This document shows positions 5,322 to 6,305 of a DNA stretch of 6,305 nucleotides, piece after piece. The notes below the pieces were generated by a model. The model was given only the letters and a program-made list of their open reading frames with translations. It was not told where the DNA came from and searched no databases. The translations under genes and the position numbers were made by a program. This stretch comes from Betaproteobacteria bacterium. Its GTDB lineage: Bacteria; Pseudomonadota; Gammaproteobacteria; Burkholderiales; Burkholderiaceae_C. Position 1 is the stretch's first letter. Each line of letters begins with the position of its first letter. The stretch spans positions 1 to 6,305 of the forward strand of contig JANXLW010000305.1 of NCBI GenBank assembly GCA_025354965.1, read 5' to 3'.

Positions 5322-6305
5322 AAGATTTCTTGAACTTGAACAACACCGTCTTGCCCGCTTCCACCGAGCCACTGGCTACATGCGTCAGCGCCGCGAATTT
5401 GTCGGCGTTGGACAGCACCACGGGGCTGATGATCGAGACTGCGTGGGCGGTCAGGTAATCCAGGTCCAGTTCCAGCACCGGGTCGCCCGCTTTCACCTCG
5501 GCACCGGCTTGGGCGAGGCGCTTGAACCCCTTGCCACCGAGTTTCACGGTTTCAATGCCAATGTGCACAATGATTTCAGCACCGGAGTCGGTCACCATGG
5601 CAAAGGCATGATTGGTGTTGAAGATGCTTGCCAGTTTTCCGGCGCAGGGCGCGACCACCAACTTGCCGGTGGGACGAATGGCCACACCTTCGCCCACGGC
5701 CTTGCTCGCAAAGGCCGCGTCGGGCGCCGCCTCCAGAGGTACCACTTCACCGCTCACCGGGGCCAGCATCACGGTTTCATCCGCGCTGGCGGCAGCGTTG
5801 ACTGGAGCAGCGGTCGCGGTCGCAGCGGTCCGTGGTGCGGCGACTGTTCCCGCCAATTGCGTGCGCAGCGAGTCGGCGATGAGCTCGGCCTTGGGGCCGA
5901 CAACGATCTGCACGTTTTGCTGATTGAGCTTGATGACGCCGCTGGCACCCAGGCTTTTCGCCGCCGCGACGTTGACCTGATCCGCATCCTTCACGGTGAG
6001 ACGCAAGCGCGTGATGCAGGCATCCACACTCACCACATTGGCCGCTCCGCCGATGACACCAATATAGGCTTGGGCCAACTCGGCGGTGCTGCCAGTTGCA
6101 GCCACGCCAGAGGTCGGCACGGCGTCGCCTTCGTCGTCTTCACGCCCCGGTGTCTTCAGGTTCAGTGCCGTGATCGCGCTGCGGAAAGCGAAGTAGTAGA
6201 TACCGAAGAACACCCCCCCCTGAACGATGAGCATGGCCCAGTGATTGGCCAGCGGGTTGCGCGAGGACAGCACCATGTCGACGGCCCGCTCGCGGCAGCC
6301 GCGGC
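5320..6305 (-). CDS. nagE: PTS permease for N-acetylglucosamine, EIIC(end)-EIIB-EIIA, 5' part off the window
   Basis: C-terminal part of a glucose-superfamily PTS permease; about 318 clear residues are visible, numbered here from an internal Met at 6276. Residues 12-30 are the last membrane segment of EIIC, followed by NLKTPGRED (39-47), a sequence characteristic of NagE-type permeases. EIIB (about 66-142) has DACITRLR with the phospho-accepting Cys87 (nt 6016-6018). An Ala-rich linker (about 144-167) leads to EIIA (about 168-318), with TNHAF (His223) and VHIGIETV, where His238 (nt 5563-5565) is the phosphorylated histidine by analogy with E. coli EIIA-Glc. It would transport GlcNAc across the inner membrane and deliver GlcNAc-6-P. 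GlcNAc rather than glucose is inferred from LKTPGRED and the hexosaminidase next door. The order C-B-A matches E. coli NagE (648 aa), so about half is missing. The frame stays open to the right edge, but the last ~30 bases read as charged residues unlike EIIC, so a frame break near 6283-6290 is possible. It probably heads an operon with the hexosaminidase. Confidence 0.9.
   Translation of the reverse strand, partial: RGCRERAVDMVLSSRNPLANHWAMLIVQGGVFFGIYYFAFRSAITALNLKTPGREDDEGDAVPTSGVAATGSTAELAQAYIGVIGGAANVVSVDACITRLRLTVKDADQVNVAAAKSLGASGVIKLNQQNVQIVVGPKAELIADSLRTQLAGTVAAPRTAATATAAPVNAAASADETVMLAPVSGEVVPLEAAPDAAFASKAVGEGVAIRPTGKLVVAPCAGKLASIFNTNHAFAMVTDSGAEIIVHIGIETVKLGGKGFKRLAQAGAEVKAGDPVLELDLDYLTAHAVSIISPVVLSNADKFAALTHVASGSVEAGKTVLFKFKKS

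Overview
This 6.3-kb stretch looks like a betaproteobacterial chromosome, most likely Burkholderiales and near Comamonadaceae (Rhodoferax/Polaromonas-like). The evidence is moderate-to-high GC, a lon-region-type order hupB - tRNA - ppiD, a PpiD N-terminus of Burkholderiales character, and tRNA genes with encoded CCA ends. The genus is an inference and was not tested by any search.

The left half (1-2640) is a plus-strand housekeeping block. It starts with an imperfect 50-nt hairpin, then hupB (HU histone-like protein, GTG start, 90 aa), tRNA-Val(UAC), a strong intrinsic terminator only about 20 nt before the next start codon, ppiD (membrane-anchored periplasmic folding factor, 645 aa), tRNA-His(GUG) with its own near-consensus promoter inside the 3' end of ppiD, and a second strong terminator. 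hupB and ppiD are adjacent in many proteobacteria; here two tRNA genes are interleaved with them.

The right half (2745-6305) is on the minus strand and converges on the tRNA-His terminator. Read in its own direction, it begins off the right edge with a GlcNAc-type PTS permease (end of EIIC, then EIIB, then EIIA). Seven bases later comes an exported GH20 beta-N-acetylhexosaminidase (chitobiase type, 855 aa). Together they form a chito-oligosaccharide module. The hexosaminidase would release GlcNAc outside the cytoplasm, and the PTS would import and phosphorylate it to GlcNAc-6-P. Promoter, regulator and nagA/nagB-type genes are not in the window.

I see no mobile element, CRISPR, toxin or unknown multi-gene system. 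The points worth a second look are regulatory or at residue level: the terminator placed directly before ppiD, a palindrome over the hupB ribosome binding site, a conserved-looking parvulin domain in PpiD, a Phe in the GH20 'LWSE' position, a G8 tract in the permease gene, and a possible frame break in the last ~30 bases.
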